NCBI RefSeq assembly: GCF_002150765.1
Contig: NZ_MUYM01000078.1
Span: 1-37,930, forward strand
Length of the DNA stretch: 37,930 nt
Direction of reading: 5' to 3'
Source: Lentzea kentuckyensis
GTDB lineage: Bacteria > Actinomycetota > Actinomycetes > Mycobacteriales > Pseudonocardiaceae
Shown piece by piece: positions 23,749 through 30,893 of the stretch. The notes beneath the pieces were generated by a model. It saw only the letters and a list, made by a program, of their open reading frames with translations. It made no database searches and had not been told where the DNA came from. The translations under genes were made by a program, and so were the position numbers. Position 1 is the stretch's first letter; every line of letters begins with the position of its first letter.

Positions 23749-24690
23749 ATGCGACTGCTGAGCGTCACCGCCGCGACGCTTCTGACGCTGGCCTCTGCCG
23801 CCGTGGGCGTCACTCCCGCCACGGCCGCGGAGCCGATCGTCGTGGGCAGTTGCGCGACATCGGTGCAGGGCACGCCCGGTACGCCGGTCTCGCTGAGCCC
23901 CGCCGCCGTCACCCAGCCGATCACCGACCTCATCCGGGCCGTCCCGCTGCTCGGACCGCCGCTCGCGGAGCCGTTCAAGCAGGCGTTCGCGCAGGCCAAG
24001 CCCATGCCGATCGGTGCGGTCCAGGTCGGCACGACGACCATCAGCGGCGCCACGATCGCCAACGCGGTGATGGCCGAGCTGCAGAAGCTCCCGCTGCTCG
24101 GACCGATCCTCGGCACCCTCGACCAGACCGTCCGCGCGACGCTGACCAGCGGCTGCCAGATCACCGTGACCGGCGTGAACCAGGCCGCCGCGCCGATCCA
24201 GGACGGTTCGAAGGCCATCGCCGACGCCTCGCAGCAGGCCGTCGGGGCCGTTCCCGGCGCGCCAAAACCCCCTGCCCAGCAGCCCCAGCCGCAGCCGGGT
24301 ACGCAACCCGGCCAGCAGCCCGGCGTGAACCCCGGCACCACCCCCGGCGTGCCGGCGGGCTCGCCGAGCAACCGCGACTTCTCGCTCTACCCGCTCGGCA
24401 CGAACTTCGGCCGGGTGCCGCTGTTCAGCTACGGCTCGCTGCCGTTCGCGATGCCCGGCCTGTACTCGCCGTCTCCCGGCGTGCGGTACGGCTCGCAGGT
24501 GCCGCGCGCGTCGAACGGCAACAGCTACCAGAGCGACCAGGTGCAGGCCGCCGGTCGCGCGACGGCGCTACCCAGGCTGGGCGGCGGTCCAGGTGGTGTG
24601 GGCGCTCCGGTGCTGGTCGCGGTGCTGATGCTGGCGCTGGTGACGGGTGCGCTGGTGCGGACCTGGGTGCTTCGCCGCACCCCTGCGTAG
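23749..24690 (+). CDS. Secreted, C-terminally anchored protein of unknown function
   Basis: A 313-residue protein with a signal peptide (MRLLSVTAATLLTLASAAVG, cleaved near ATAAEP). The mature N-terminal domain (about 28-160) has two cysteines (GSCATS and SGCQIT) and a repeated PLLGP motif within two helix-like stretches. It is followed by a Pro/Gln/Gly-rich linker (about 168-205), an aromatic segment (SLYPLGTNFGR...GLYSPSPGVRYGS) and a final membrane helix (APVLVAVLMLALVTGALV) ending in RTWVLRRTPA. It is therefore outside the cell and held by its C-terminus. I do not recognise a named family. The ATG has an AAAGGGG Shine-Dalgarno sequence about 5 nt upstream. Confidence 0.85.
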   Translation: MRLLSVTAATLLTLASAAVGVTPATAAEPIVVGSCATSVQGTPGTPVSLSPAAVTQPITDLIRAVPLLGPPLAEPFKQAFAQAKPMPIGAVQVGTTTISGATIANAVMAELQKLPLLGPILGTLDQTVRATLTSGCQITVTGVNQAAAPIQDGSKAIADASQQAVGAVPGAPKPPAQQPQPQPGTQPGQQPGVNPGTTPGVPAGSPSNRDFSLYPLGTNFGRVPLFSYGSLPFAMPGLYSPSPGVRYGSQVPRASNGNSYQSDQVQAAGRATALPRLGGGPGGVGAPVLVAVLMLALVTGALVRTWVLRRTPA

Positions 24691-24736
24691 TCGCCGGACG
24701 CGCTCTGTTAACCTTCTTCAGTTGCTGACGCGACGA

Positions 24737-24779
24737 CCCTCCTGCCACGGAAAGCCCGTGGCCGCGAGTCCACAGGAGG
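24737..24779 (+). promoter_or_regulatory. rpsF leader that can sequester the ribosome-binding site
   Basis: CCTCCTG (24738-24744) is a perfect complement of CAGGAGG (24773-24779), the rpsF Shine-Dalgarno sequence. Between them GCCACGG (24744-24750) and CCGTGGC (24756-24762) form a 7-bp hairpin with loop AAAGC; the two helices share base 24744. A long stem would hide the ribosome site. In many bacteria the S6:S18 complex binds a leader in this operon; whether this fold is that motif is not established. Confidence 0.5.
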
Positions 24780-24791
24780 TGAGTGGTCCTC

Positions 24792-25100
24792 ATGCGTCAT
24801 TACGAAGTGATGGTCATCCTCGACCCCAGTCTCGACGAGCGCACGATCGCGCCGTCTCTCGACACGTTCCTCAACGTCATCAAGACGTCGGGCGGCAACG
24901 TCGAGAAGGTTGAAGTTTGGGGCAAGCGCCGGCTGAGCTTCGAGATCAACAAGAACACCGAGGGTATCTACGCGGTGCTCGACCTGACCTCGACGCCGGA
25001 CGCGGTGAAGGAACTGGACCGCCAGCTCGGTCTGCAGGAGACGGTGCTCCGGACGAAGGTCCTGCGCCGCGAGCCCGCCAAGTCGGCCGCCAAGGCCTGA
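24792..25100 (+). CDS. rpsF: 30S ribosomal protein S6
   Basis: A 102-residue S6 protein of the small-subunit platform, which binds 16S rRNA together with S18. It begins MRHYEVMVILDPSLDERTIAPSL, continues with VEVWGKRRLSFEINKNTEGIY and ends with VLRTKVLRRE and a short Lys/Ala tail, matching actinobacterial S6. ATG at 24792 is chosen by family start, although GTG at 24783 is in frame; AGGAGG ends 12 nt upstream, a long spacing. It is the first gene of the rpsF-ssb-rpsR-rplI operon. Confidence 0.97.
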   Translation: MRHYEVMVILDPSLDERTIAPSLDTFLNVIKTSGGNVEKVEVWGKRRLSFEINKNTEGIYAVLDLTSTPDAVKELDRQLGLQETVLRTKVLRREPAKSAAKA

Positions 25101-25129
25101 CGAACCTCGATTAGGGGAGCTCCCAAGAC

Positions 25130-25633
25130 ATGGCTGGCGAGACGACGATCACGGTGGTCGGGAACCTGACCGCCGACCCCGAACTCCGCTTCACCCAGAG
25201 CGGTGCCGCGGTGGCGTCCTTCACGGTCGCCTCCACGCCCCGCACCTTCGACCGCCAGTCCGGCGAGTGGAAGGACGGCGAAGCGCTGTTCCTGCGGTGC
25301 AACGTGTGGCGTCAGGTCGCCGAGAACGTGGCCGAGTCGCTCACCCGTGGTTCGCGAGTGCTCGTCTCCGGACGGTTGCGCCAGCGTTCCTTCGAGACGA
25401 AGGAAGGCGAGAAGCGCACTGTCGTGGAGCTGGAGGTCGACGAGATCGGCCCCTCGCTGCGCTACGCGACCGCGAAGGTCAACAAGGTCAGCCGTGGAGA
25501 CGGCGGCGGTGGCGGCGGCTTCGGCGGCGGCGGCGGTCAGCAGTCTCGTGGCGGCGGCGCTCCCGCAGACGACCCGTGGGGTTCCGCCCCGCCGGCCGGC
25601 TCGGGTGGCTTCGCCGACGAGCCCCCCTTCTAG
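25130..25633 (+). CDS. ssb: Single-stranded DNA-binding protein
   Basis: A 167-residue SSB that coats single-stranded DNA in replication, recombination and repair. The OB fold spans residues 1-115 (ETTITVVGNLTADPELRFTQSGAAVASF, then FLRCNVWRQVAENVAESLTRGSRVLVSGRL). A Gly-rich linker follows (about 120-145), and the acidic tip ends in ADEPPF, the actinobacterial form of the partner-binding tail. It lies 29 bp after rpsF, with GGGGAG as ribosome site. The operon context is standard. Confidence 0.97.
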   Translation: MAGETTITVVGNLTADPELRFTQSGAAVASFTVASTPRTFDRQSGEWKDGEALFLRCNVWRQVAENVAESLTRGSRVLVSGRLRQRSFETKEGEKRTVVELEVDEIGPSLRYATAKVNKVSRGDGGGGGGFGGGGGQQSRGGGAPADDPWGSAPPAGSGGFADEPPF

Positions 25634-25691
25634 ACCGACTGCACCGGTCATCCAGAACCTGATCACTGCGTATTCCAGGAGTTAGAGACAC

Positions 25692-25931
25692 ATGGCCAAG
25701 CCGCCTGTGCGCAAGCCCAAGAAGAAGGTTTGCGCCTTCTGCAAGGACAAGAGCGCGAACCTGATCGACTACAAGGACACGACGCTGCTTCGGAAGTTCA
25801 TCTCCGACCGCGGCAAGATCCGTGCCCGCCGCGTCACCGGCAACTGCTCGCAGCACCAGCGCGACGTCGCTGTTGCCGTGAAGAACGCCCGTGAGATGGC
25901 GCTGCTGCCCTACACCTCGACCGCCCGCTAA
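25692..25931 (+). CDS. rpsR: 30S ribosomal protein S18 (zinc-binding form)
   Basis: A 79-residue S18. KKKVCAFCKD and a later GNCSQHQRD supply the cysteines and histidine of the zinc-binding (C+) type; IDYKDTTLLRKFISDRGKIRARRVTG is the family core. Actinobacteria often keep a zinc-free paralogue elsewhere for zinc limitation; none is in this window. It follows ssb by 58 bp. Confidence 0.97.
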   Translation: MAKPPVRKPKKKVCAFCKDKSANLIDYKDTTLLRKFISDRGKIRARRVTGNCSQHQRDVAVAVKNAREMALLPYTSTAR

Positions 25932-25949
25932 GAGAAGGGAACTCCTGCG

Positions 25950-26405
25950 ATGAAGCTCATCCTCACCGCTGACGTTTCCGGCCTTGGCGCGCCCGGCGAC
26001 ATCGTCGAGGTCAAGGACGGCTACGGCCGCAACTACCTGCTCCCGCGTGGTCTCGCGATCGTCGCGACCCGCGGTGCGCAGAAGCAGATCCAGGTCATCA
26101 CCCGCGCGCAGGACACCCGGCGCGTGCGCGACCTGGACCACGCCAAGGAGATCAAGACCGCGCTCGAGGGTCTTGGCGGCGTGACGCTGACCGCGAAGGC
26201 GGCGGCCGGCTCGAAGAAGCTGTTCGGCTCGGTCACCAACGCGGACGTGGCGGCTGCCGTCAAGTCCGCCGGTGGTCCCGTGCTGGACAAGCGCGCCATC
26301 GAGCTGCCGGGTCACATCAAGACCGTCGGCAAGCACTCGGTCACGGTTCGCCTCCACCCCGAGGTGACCGTCGCCCTGCCGCTGGTTGTCACCGCTGGCG
26401 AGTAA
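25950..26405 (+). CDS. rplI: 50S ribosomal protein L9
   Basis: A 151-residue L9. The N-terminal RNA-binding domain reads MKLILTADVSGLGAPGDIVEVKDGYGRNYLLPRGLA, followed by the long connecting helix (about 45-75) and a C-terminal domain with LFGSVTNADVAAAVK and IKTVGKHSVTVRLHPEV. It lies 18 bp after rpsR with GAAGGGA upstream and is the last gene of the operon before a terminator. Confidence 0.97.
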   Translation: MKLILTADVSGLGAPGDIVEVKDGYGRNYLLPRGLAIVATRGAQKQIQVITRAQDTRRVRDLDHAKEIKTALEGLGGVTLTAKAAAGSKKLFGSVTNADVAAAVKSAGGPVLDKRAIELPGHIKTVGKHSVTVRLHPEVTVALPLVVTAGE

Positions 26406-26470
26406 GTCCGCAACTCGAACCGCGTGACGTGACCCCCTCGGGGGCACTTCACGCTGGTTGCGTTTGCTGA

Positions 26471-26510
26471 AGCGCCATCCACCCGGAATGCTCCGGGCGG
26501 GTGGCGCTTT
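26471..26510 (+). terminator. Terminator of the rpsF operon
   Basis: AGCGCCATCCACCCG (26471-26485) pairs with CGGGCGGGTGGCGCT (26494-26508) apart from one G-T pair and one mismatch, and is followed by TT. A shorter CCCCC/GGGGG hairpin stands before it at 26433-26444. It separates the ribosomal operon from the dnaB upstream region. Confidence 0.8.
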
Positions 26511-26533
26511 CGCTCGTTCGGACGAGTGTCGCC

Positions 26534-26770
26534 CTGTCCACGTCCTGTGGATAAACCCTGTGTTCGACGCTGGCGCGACACGCCGAAGAGGGTGTTTTTC
26601 GCGACACGCCGAGGCTGTGGCGCACAACTTTTTCCACAACTTGTGCACAGCCACTGAGCTGCAGTTACTTCTGTCACTCCACCGGTTGTCAACAGGTTGT
26701 CCCCAGCGCTCCCAGCCCTGTGGGCAACCATCCACAGGTTGTCCCCCAGTTGTCCACAGGGCGATCCACA
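26534..26770. promoter_or_regulatory. Cluster of about 11 DnaA-box-like sites upstream of dnaB
   Basis: The 517-bp gap before dnaB carries many 9-mers close to TT(G/A)TCCACA. Perfect or consensus: 26546-26554 (minus, TTATCCACA), 26728-26736 (CCATCCACA, fits the degenerate actinobacterial form) and 26750-26758 (TTGTCCACA). One mismatch: 26630 (TTTTCCACA), 26641 (TTGTGCACA), 26686 (TTGTCAACA), 26697 (TTGTCCCCA), 26719 (minus, TTGCCCACA) and 26762 (CGATCCACA). Weaker: 26534 (CTGTCCACG) and 26739 (TTGTCCCCC). Most point the same way. No dnaA or dnaN lies nearby, so this is probably a regulatory or titration site rather than the main origin. Confidence 0.7.
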
Positions 26771-26850
26771 CGCTGGTTTGCTTGCTCCGGACGGGTCCCT
26801 CTAGCGTCGCGGCACGGGGGATGGTCATCGCACAGCGTGGCCGCCCGGAA

Positions 26851-26873
26851 TTGTCGGTGCCGCGCTGTACAAC
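26851..26873 (+). promoter_or_regulatory. dnaB: Candidate PafBC-type damage promoter of dnaB
   Basis: TTGTCGGTG, eight bases, then TACAAC matches the recalled mycobacterial LexA/RecA-independent damage promoter (TTGTCRGTG-N8-TANNNT) except for the last base of the -10. Transcription would start near 26880, about 43 nt before the dnaB GTG, leaving room for the AGGGG ribosome site. Confidence 0.5.
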
Positions 26874-26922
26874 TAGGTGACAGACACCGGCTCTCGACTT
26901 CTTTCGCAGGGGTGATTCGGCA

Positions 26923-28974
26923 GTGGCGCTGGTGGACGACCGGGGTATGGCGGAGCCCTCATTCGAGCGTCAGCCGCCGCAGGACCTCGCCGCCGAGCAG
27001 TCGGTGCTGGGCGGAATGCTGCTGTCGAAGGACGCCATCGCGGACGTCATCGAGGCGCTCGCGCCGAACGACTTCTACCGCCCGGCGCACCAGGCGATCT
27101 ACGACTGCATCCTCGACCTGTACGGGCGCGGCGAGCCGGCCGACCCGATCACCATCTCGGCCGAGCTGGAGCGGCGCGGCGAGCTGCTGCGCGTGGGTGG
27201 CGCGCCGTACCTGCACACGTTGATCGCGACGGTGCCCACGGCCGCGAACGCCGGCTACTACGCCGAGATCGTGGCCGAGAAGGCGGTGCTGCGCCGTCTG
27301 GTCGAGGCGGGTACGCGCATCGTGCAGCTCGGTTACAACGGTGCAGAGGGCGCGGACGTCGACGAGGTCGTCGACCGCGCGCAGGCCGCGATCTACGAGG
27401 TCACCGACCGCCGCACGTCCGAGGACTACGTGGCGCTGGAGGACCTGCTCCAGCCGACGATGGACGAGATCGACGCGATCGCGTCGCGCGGTGGCATCTC
27501 GCAGGGCATCCCGACGGGCTTCGCCGACCTCGACGAGCTGACGAACGGCCTGCACGGCGGCCAGATGATCATCGTCGCCGCCCGTCCCGGTGTCGGCAAG
27601 GCGCTGGCGCTGGACACCCCGCTGCCCACGCCGTCCGGCTGGACCACGATGGGGTCCGTCGCGGTGGGCGACTTCCTGATGGGCGCCGACGGCCGGCCGA
27701 CCCGCGTGGTCGCCGCGACCGAGGTGATGACCGGCCGCCCGTGCTTCGAGGTCGAGTTCTCCGACGGCACGGTGATCGTGGCCGACGCCGAGCACCAGTG
27801 GCTGACGGAGTCGTGCAGCGAGACCGGTGGCTTCTGGGCGATCCGCACGACGGCGCAGCTGTTCGAGCGTGTCGGCGTGTGCCGGATGTTCGTGCGCATG
27901 TCCGCCGCGTGGGAGCTGCCCGCAGCCGCGTTGCCGCTGCCGCCGCGCAAGCTCGGCCTGTTCCTGTCCGGCCTGGGCGACCTGGAGCTGACGGACGACG
28001 AGCTGCGCGTGGCCAAGGAGCTCGACCTGGCCGACGACCCGCACATCCCCGCCGCGTACCTGCGGGGTTCACGCCAGCAGCGGGCCGAGCTGCTGGCCGC
28101 GCTGCAGGTCGACGGCCGGTTCGCGCGGCTGCGCCGGGACGTCGACGAGCTGATCGCGGGCCTGGGCAAGCACGACCAGGTGGAGATCGCGTCGGTGCGC
28201 CCGGTCGCGTCGGTGCCGGTGCGGTGCGTGGAGGTCGACAACCACGACCACCTGTACCTCGCGGGCGAGACGATGATCCCGACGCACAACTCGACCCTGG
28301 GCCTCGACTTCGCCCGCTCGGCCTCCATCAAACACGGCCTGACCAGCGCCATCTTCAGCCTGGAAATGAGCCGCACCGAGATCGTGATGCGCATGCTCTC
28401 CGCCGAGGCGCGCATCCGCCTCGGCGACATGCGCGGTGGCCGGATGAGCGACGACGACTGGACCCGCCTCGCCCGCCGGATGAGCGAGATCAGCGAGGCG
28501 CCGCTGTTCGTCGACGACAGCCCGAACCTCACGATGATGGAGATCCGCGCCAAGGCCCGCCGCCTCAAGCAGCGGCACGACCTCAAGCTGGTGGTCGTCG
28601 ACTACCTCCAGCTGATGAGTTCCGGCAAGAAGTCCGAGTCCCGCCAGCAGGAAGTCTCGGAGTTCTCGCGAAACCTGAAGCTGATCGCCAAGGAACTCCA
28701 CGTCCCGGTCATCGCGATCTCCCAGCTGAACCGCGGCCCGGAACAGCGCACCGACAAGAAGCCGATGCTCTCCGACCTCCGTGAGTCCGGCTCGCTCGAG
28801 CAGGACGCCGACATGGTCATCATGATCAACCGGCCGGACGCCTGGGAACGCGACGACCCGCGCGCCGGCGAGGCCGACCTGATCATCGCCAAGCACCGTG
28901 CCGGCCCGACCGCCACCATCACCGTGGCGCACCAGCTGCACTACAGCCGCTTCACCGACCTGGCTCAGGGCTAG
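26923..28974 (+). CDS. dnaB: Replicative DNA helicase DnaB, intein-containing precursor
   Basis: A 683-codon precursor of the hexameric 5'-3' fork helicase. The primase-interacting N-terminal domain begins QPPQDLAAEQSVLGGMLLSKDAIADVIE. The RecA-like motor starts near residue 190 with the Walker A ARPGVGK at 220-226, which is split from its next residue (S457) by an intein of 230 residues. After the intein come SLEMSRTEIVMRMLSAEA, KLVVVDYLQLM (Walker B), ISQLNRGPEQR and DLRESGSLEQDAD. The spliced helicase would have 453 residues. GTG at 26923 is chosen because MALVDD resembles the mycobacterial start. The stop codon overlaps the edge of an inverted-repeat element. Confidence 0.97.
   Translation: MALVDDRGMAEPSFERQPPQDLAAEQSVLGGMLLSKDAIADVIEALAPNDFYRPAHQAIYDCILDLYGRGEPADPITISAELERRGELLRVGGAPYLHTLIATVPTAANAGYYAEIVAEKAVLRRLVEAGTRIVQLGYNGAEGADVDEVVDRAQAAIYEVTDRRTSEDYVALEDLLQPTMDEIDAIASRGGISQGIPTGFADLDELTNGLHGGQMIIVAARPGVGKALALDTPLPTPSGWTTMGSVAVGDFLMGADGRPTRVVAATEVMTGRPCFEVEFSDGTVIVADAEHQWLTESCSETGGFWAIRTTAQLFERVGVCRMFVRMSAAWELPAAALPLPPRKLGLFLSGLGDLELTDDELRVAKELDLADDPHIPAAYLRGSRQQRAELLAALQVDGRFARLRRDVDELIAGLGKHDQVEIASVRPVASVPVRCVEVDNHDHLYLAGETMIPTHNSTLGLDFARSASIKHGLTSAIFSLEMSRTEIVMRMLSAEARIRLGDMRGGRMSDDDWTRLARRMSEISEAPLFVDDSPNLTMMEIRAKARRLKQRHDLKLVVVDYLQLMSSGKKSESRQQEVSEFSRNLKLIAKELHVPVIAISQLNRGPEQRTDKKPMLSDLRESGSLEQDADMVIMINRPDAWERDDPRAGEADLIIAKHRAGPTATITVAHQLHYSRFTDLAQG
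27601..28290 (+). other. Class 3 intein in the DnaB Walker A loop
   Basis: A 230-residue intein (precursor residues 227-456) lies between GVGK and the +1 serine of STLGLDF. It begins with Ala (ALALDTPLPTPSGW) instead of Cys or Ser. It has the class 3 W-C-T set: Trp in block B (ADAEHQW), Cys in block F (VPVRCVEVDNHDHLYL) and Thr in block G (MIPTHN). It resembles the M. smegmatis DnaB intein at the same site. The middle holds relics of a LAGLIDADG endonuclease: LGLFLSGLGD, and IPAAYLRGSRQQRAELLAAL with VDG. Both are shortened, so homing activity is probably lost while splicing is kept. Confidence 0.93.
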
Positions 28975-29135
28975 GGTCTGTCCCGAAAGTCCGTCGGGCG
29001 GCAGTGGCGGCCGAGGGCCCCGGAGGCGGCACCGCCGCAACGCCCGAATACGCCCGGTATGAGGGCGTCGCGGCGGCACCGCCTCCGGGTCTCTCGCCCG
29101 CGCCTGCCACCGGACGAACTTTCGGGACAGACCCT
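28973..29135. repeat. 163-bp MITE-like inverted repeat after dnaB
   Basis: The ends AGGGTCTGTCCCGAAAGT (28973-28990) and its exact reverse complement (29118-29135) are perfect over 18 bp. Similarity continues inward: CCCGGAGGCGG with ACGCCC on the left matches GGGCGT with CCGCCTCCGGG on the right, so nearly the whole element is one long hairpin centred near 29054. It has no coding capacity. The left end supplies the last bases of the dnaB TAG stop. No clear target duplication is seen. It occupies most of the 201-bp gap between two converging genes and may act as their terminator. Confidence 0.85.
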
Positions 29136-29175
29136 GGGCCCCGCTCCGCACGGGCCCGTCGCTGCCCGCGCGCGA

Positions 29176-30783
29176 TCAGAGCGTGATCGTGGACCAGAAG
29201 CGGCATCGGTGCTCCTGCGCGAGATCAACGGGCCGGATGCCACCCGAGCCAGGTGCCAGCGACAGCGTGTACGGCACCGGATCCTGTGGCCGCAGCCGCC
29301 GCCACTCGGGACGTGTGCCGCCGCCGGGAGTCCCGGTGCGAGCGAAACTCGTCCAGTACTCGATCATCGTGTCGGCGAGTCGCCTTTGCCCAGGGGAGAG
29401 CTCCGGGGAGGTCTGCCCCGCGCGCAGGTCGAACAGGTAGAACGCATCCGCTGAGTGATAGGCGCCGTAGGGGTATCCGACCGCTGGAAGGGTCGGTGGC
29501 GCGGACCGGTCGGCGAATTCGTAGCCGTAGGTCGGCACGTGCCGGGCGAGCAAGCGGTTGCGCTCCAGTGTCGGACAGGCGAAGGAACTTTCCGTGGTCA
29601 CCCGCGCCCAGGTACGACTTGGCGACTCGTGTTGGCCGGCTGGATAGACCGCCAGCACGCGTGCGGCGTCCGCACCGAACGCTTCGTGGACGTACTGCCG
29701 GTAGCGCTGCGCGGTCAGCGGCTGGCCGCCGAGGTCGTTGAGCGCTTGTACGTACGTGGTCTCGTCACGGGTGGCGCCGGAGAGCACCGGAACACCATGG
29801 AACCGGCCTTCCCGCAGCACCCGGAAGGGATCATCCGGCAGGACACTGCTGCCGTAGGCAAGCCCCGCGAACTGCCCGAACGCGGACATCAGCCGCTCTG
29901 GGGACAGGCGGCGCAGGCAGGCGACCGCAGTGGCCGGCTCGGCGCAGCCGAGTTCCGCCGCACTGCGCAGGCCCCGCTCAGCGAGGCTGCGCGGCTCCTC
30001 CCACGGCGAGATGGTCGGCACTCCGGGCGCGAGCAGGTTGGCCGGGATGTTCGTGGTGCAGAACGCACTCTGGATGATGGCTCGCTGGAACAGCCGCGCC
30101 GCCGTCGGCGACGCGAGATGCGCGCAGACGCTCTGCCCTCCCGCAGACTGCCCGAACACCGTGACGGCATCCGGGTCACCGCCGAACGCCCGCACGTTGG
30201 CTTGGACCCAGCGCAGCGCGGCCTGCTGATCGGCGAGCCCGAACGCGCCGGAGCCCGCCAGTCCGGGCAAGCCGAAGTTGCCGAAGATCCCGAGCCGGTA
30301 GTTGAGGGTCACGACCACCACATCGCCCTGAGTCGCGAGCCGGCGCGGGTCGTACTCGTTTCCCGCGCCCTCTACGAAGCCGCCACCGTGTAGCCACACC
30401 ATCACGGCCTTGCGGCCGCGCGACCCCGTCGAGTTCGGCACGGTGATGTTCAGGTACAGGCAGTCTTCGGCGTCGCTCGCGGATGTTCCGGCGATGGACG
30501 CGTGCTGCGCGCAGCGTGCGCCCGGCCGGGATGCGTCCCGGACACCACGCCACGACGCCGGCGGCTGTGGAAGCCGCCAGCGCAACGCCCGCTCCGGCGG
30601 GGCGGCATACGGGATGCCGAGAAACTCCCGGTAGTCGACATGGTCCACCCCGCGTACCCACCCTGTGCCGGTGCGCACGACCTCACCGCGTTCCGCAGGC
30701 GCCGCGGCGGTCACCGTGGTGCCTGCCAGGACCGCCATCACGCAGGCGATCGGGAGCCACCGTCCCAGCATCAACTCGCGCAC
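29176..30783 (-). CDS. Secreted type B carboxylesterase
   Basis: A 535-residue alpha/beta-hydrolase of the carboxylesterase/cholinesterase family. A signal peptide (MLGRWLPIACVMAVLAGTTVTAAAP) is followed by FLGIPYAAPPERALRW and SEDCLYLN-type DAEDCLYLNITVP. The oxyanion hole is in WLHGGGFVEG, the nucleophile elbow is FGQSAGG, the acid is the glutamate of GATRDETTY, and the histidine is in GAYHSADAFYLF. It hydrolyses esters outside the cell; the natural substrate is unknown. GTG at 30783 is chosen because GGGGGAG stands 8 nt before it; the frame is open to a TTG at 30807. It is divergent from a tetR gene and shares its operators. Confidence 0.93.
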   Translation of the reverse strand: MRELMLGRWLPIACVMAVLAGTTVTAAAPAERGEVVRTGTGWVRGVDHVDYREFLGIPYAAPPERALRWRLPQPPASWRGVRDASRPGARCAQHASIAGTSASDAEDCLYLNITVPNSTGSRGRKAVMVWLHGGGFVEGAGNEYDPRRLATQGDVVVVTLNYRLGIFGNFGLPGLAGSGAFGLADQQAALRWVQANVRAFGGDPDAVTVFGQSAGGQSVCAHLASPTAARLFQRAIIQSAFCTTNIPANLLAPGVPTISPWEEPRSLAERGLRSAAELGCAEPATAVACLRRLSPERLMSAFGQFAGLAYGSSVLPDDPFRVLREGRFHGVPVLSGATRDETTYVQALNDLGGQPLTAQRYRQYVHEAFGADAARVLAVYPAGQHESPSRTWARVTTESSFACPTLERNRLLARHVPTYGYEFADRSAPPTLPAVGYPYGAYHSADAFYLFDLRAGQTSPELSPGQRRLADTMIEYWTSFARTGTPGGGTRPEWRRLRPQDPVPYTLSLAPGSGGIRPVDLAQEHRCRFWSTITL

Positions 30784-30803
30784 GACGCACTCCCCCCAGT
30801 TGG

Positions 30804-30821
30804 TCAATACGATCGTATTGA
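30804..30821. promoter_or_regulatory. Perfect 18-bp TetR operator (esterase side)
   Basis: TCAATACGATCGTATTGA is a perfect palindrome. It ends 21 bp upstream of the esterase start codon, where a bound TetR dimer would cover the promoter. Confidence 0.85.
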
Positions 30822-30861
30822 TCTGATCGGAAGGTAGCCCGGTCTCACTCGTCGTGTCAAA

Positions 30862-30879
30862 TCAGTACAATCGTCTTGA
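30862..30879. promoter_or_regulatory. Second TetR operator (regulator side)
   Basis: TCAGTACAATCGTCTTGA matches the perfect palindrome at 30804 in 15 of 18 positions and lies 15 bp before the tetR start codon. It should give autoregulation with weaker binding. Confidence 0.75.
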
Positions 30880-30893
30880 TAAGGGAGGTGGCG

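Noticed and set aside
24783..24785. GTG at 24783 as the rpsF start
   Set aside because: It is only 3 nt from the Shine-Dalgarno sequence, and the family start MRHYE corresponds to ATG 24792.
26534..26770. Main chromosomal origin (oriC)
   Set aside because: DnaA boxes are dense, but dnaA, dnaN and gyrase genes are absent, no clear AT-rich unwinding stretch is seen, and in relatives the dnaB locus lies away from oriC.
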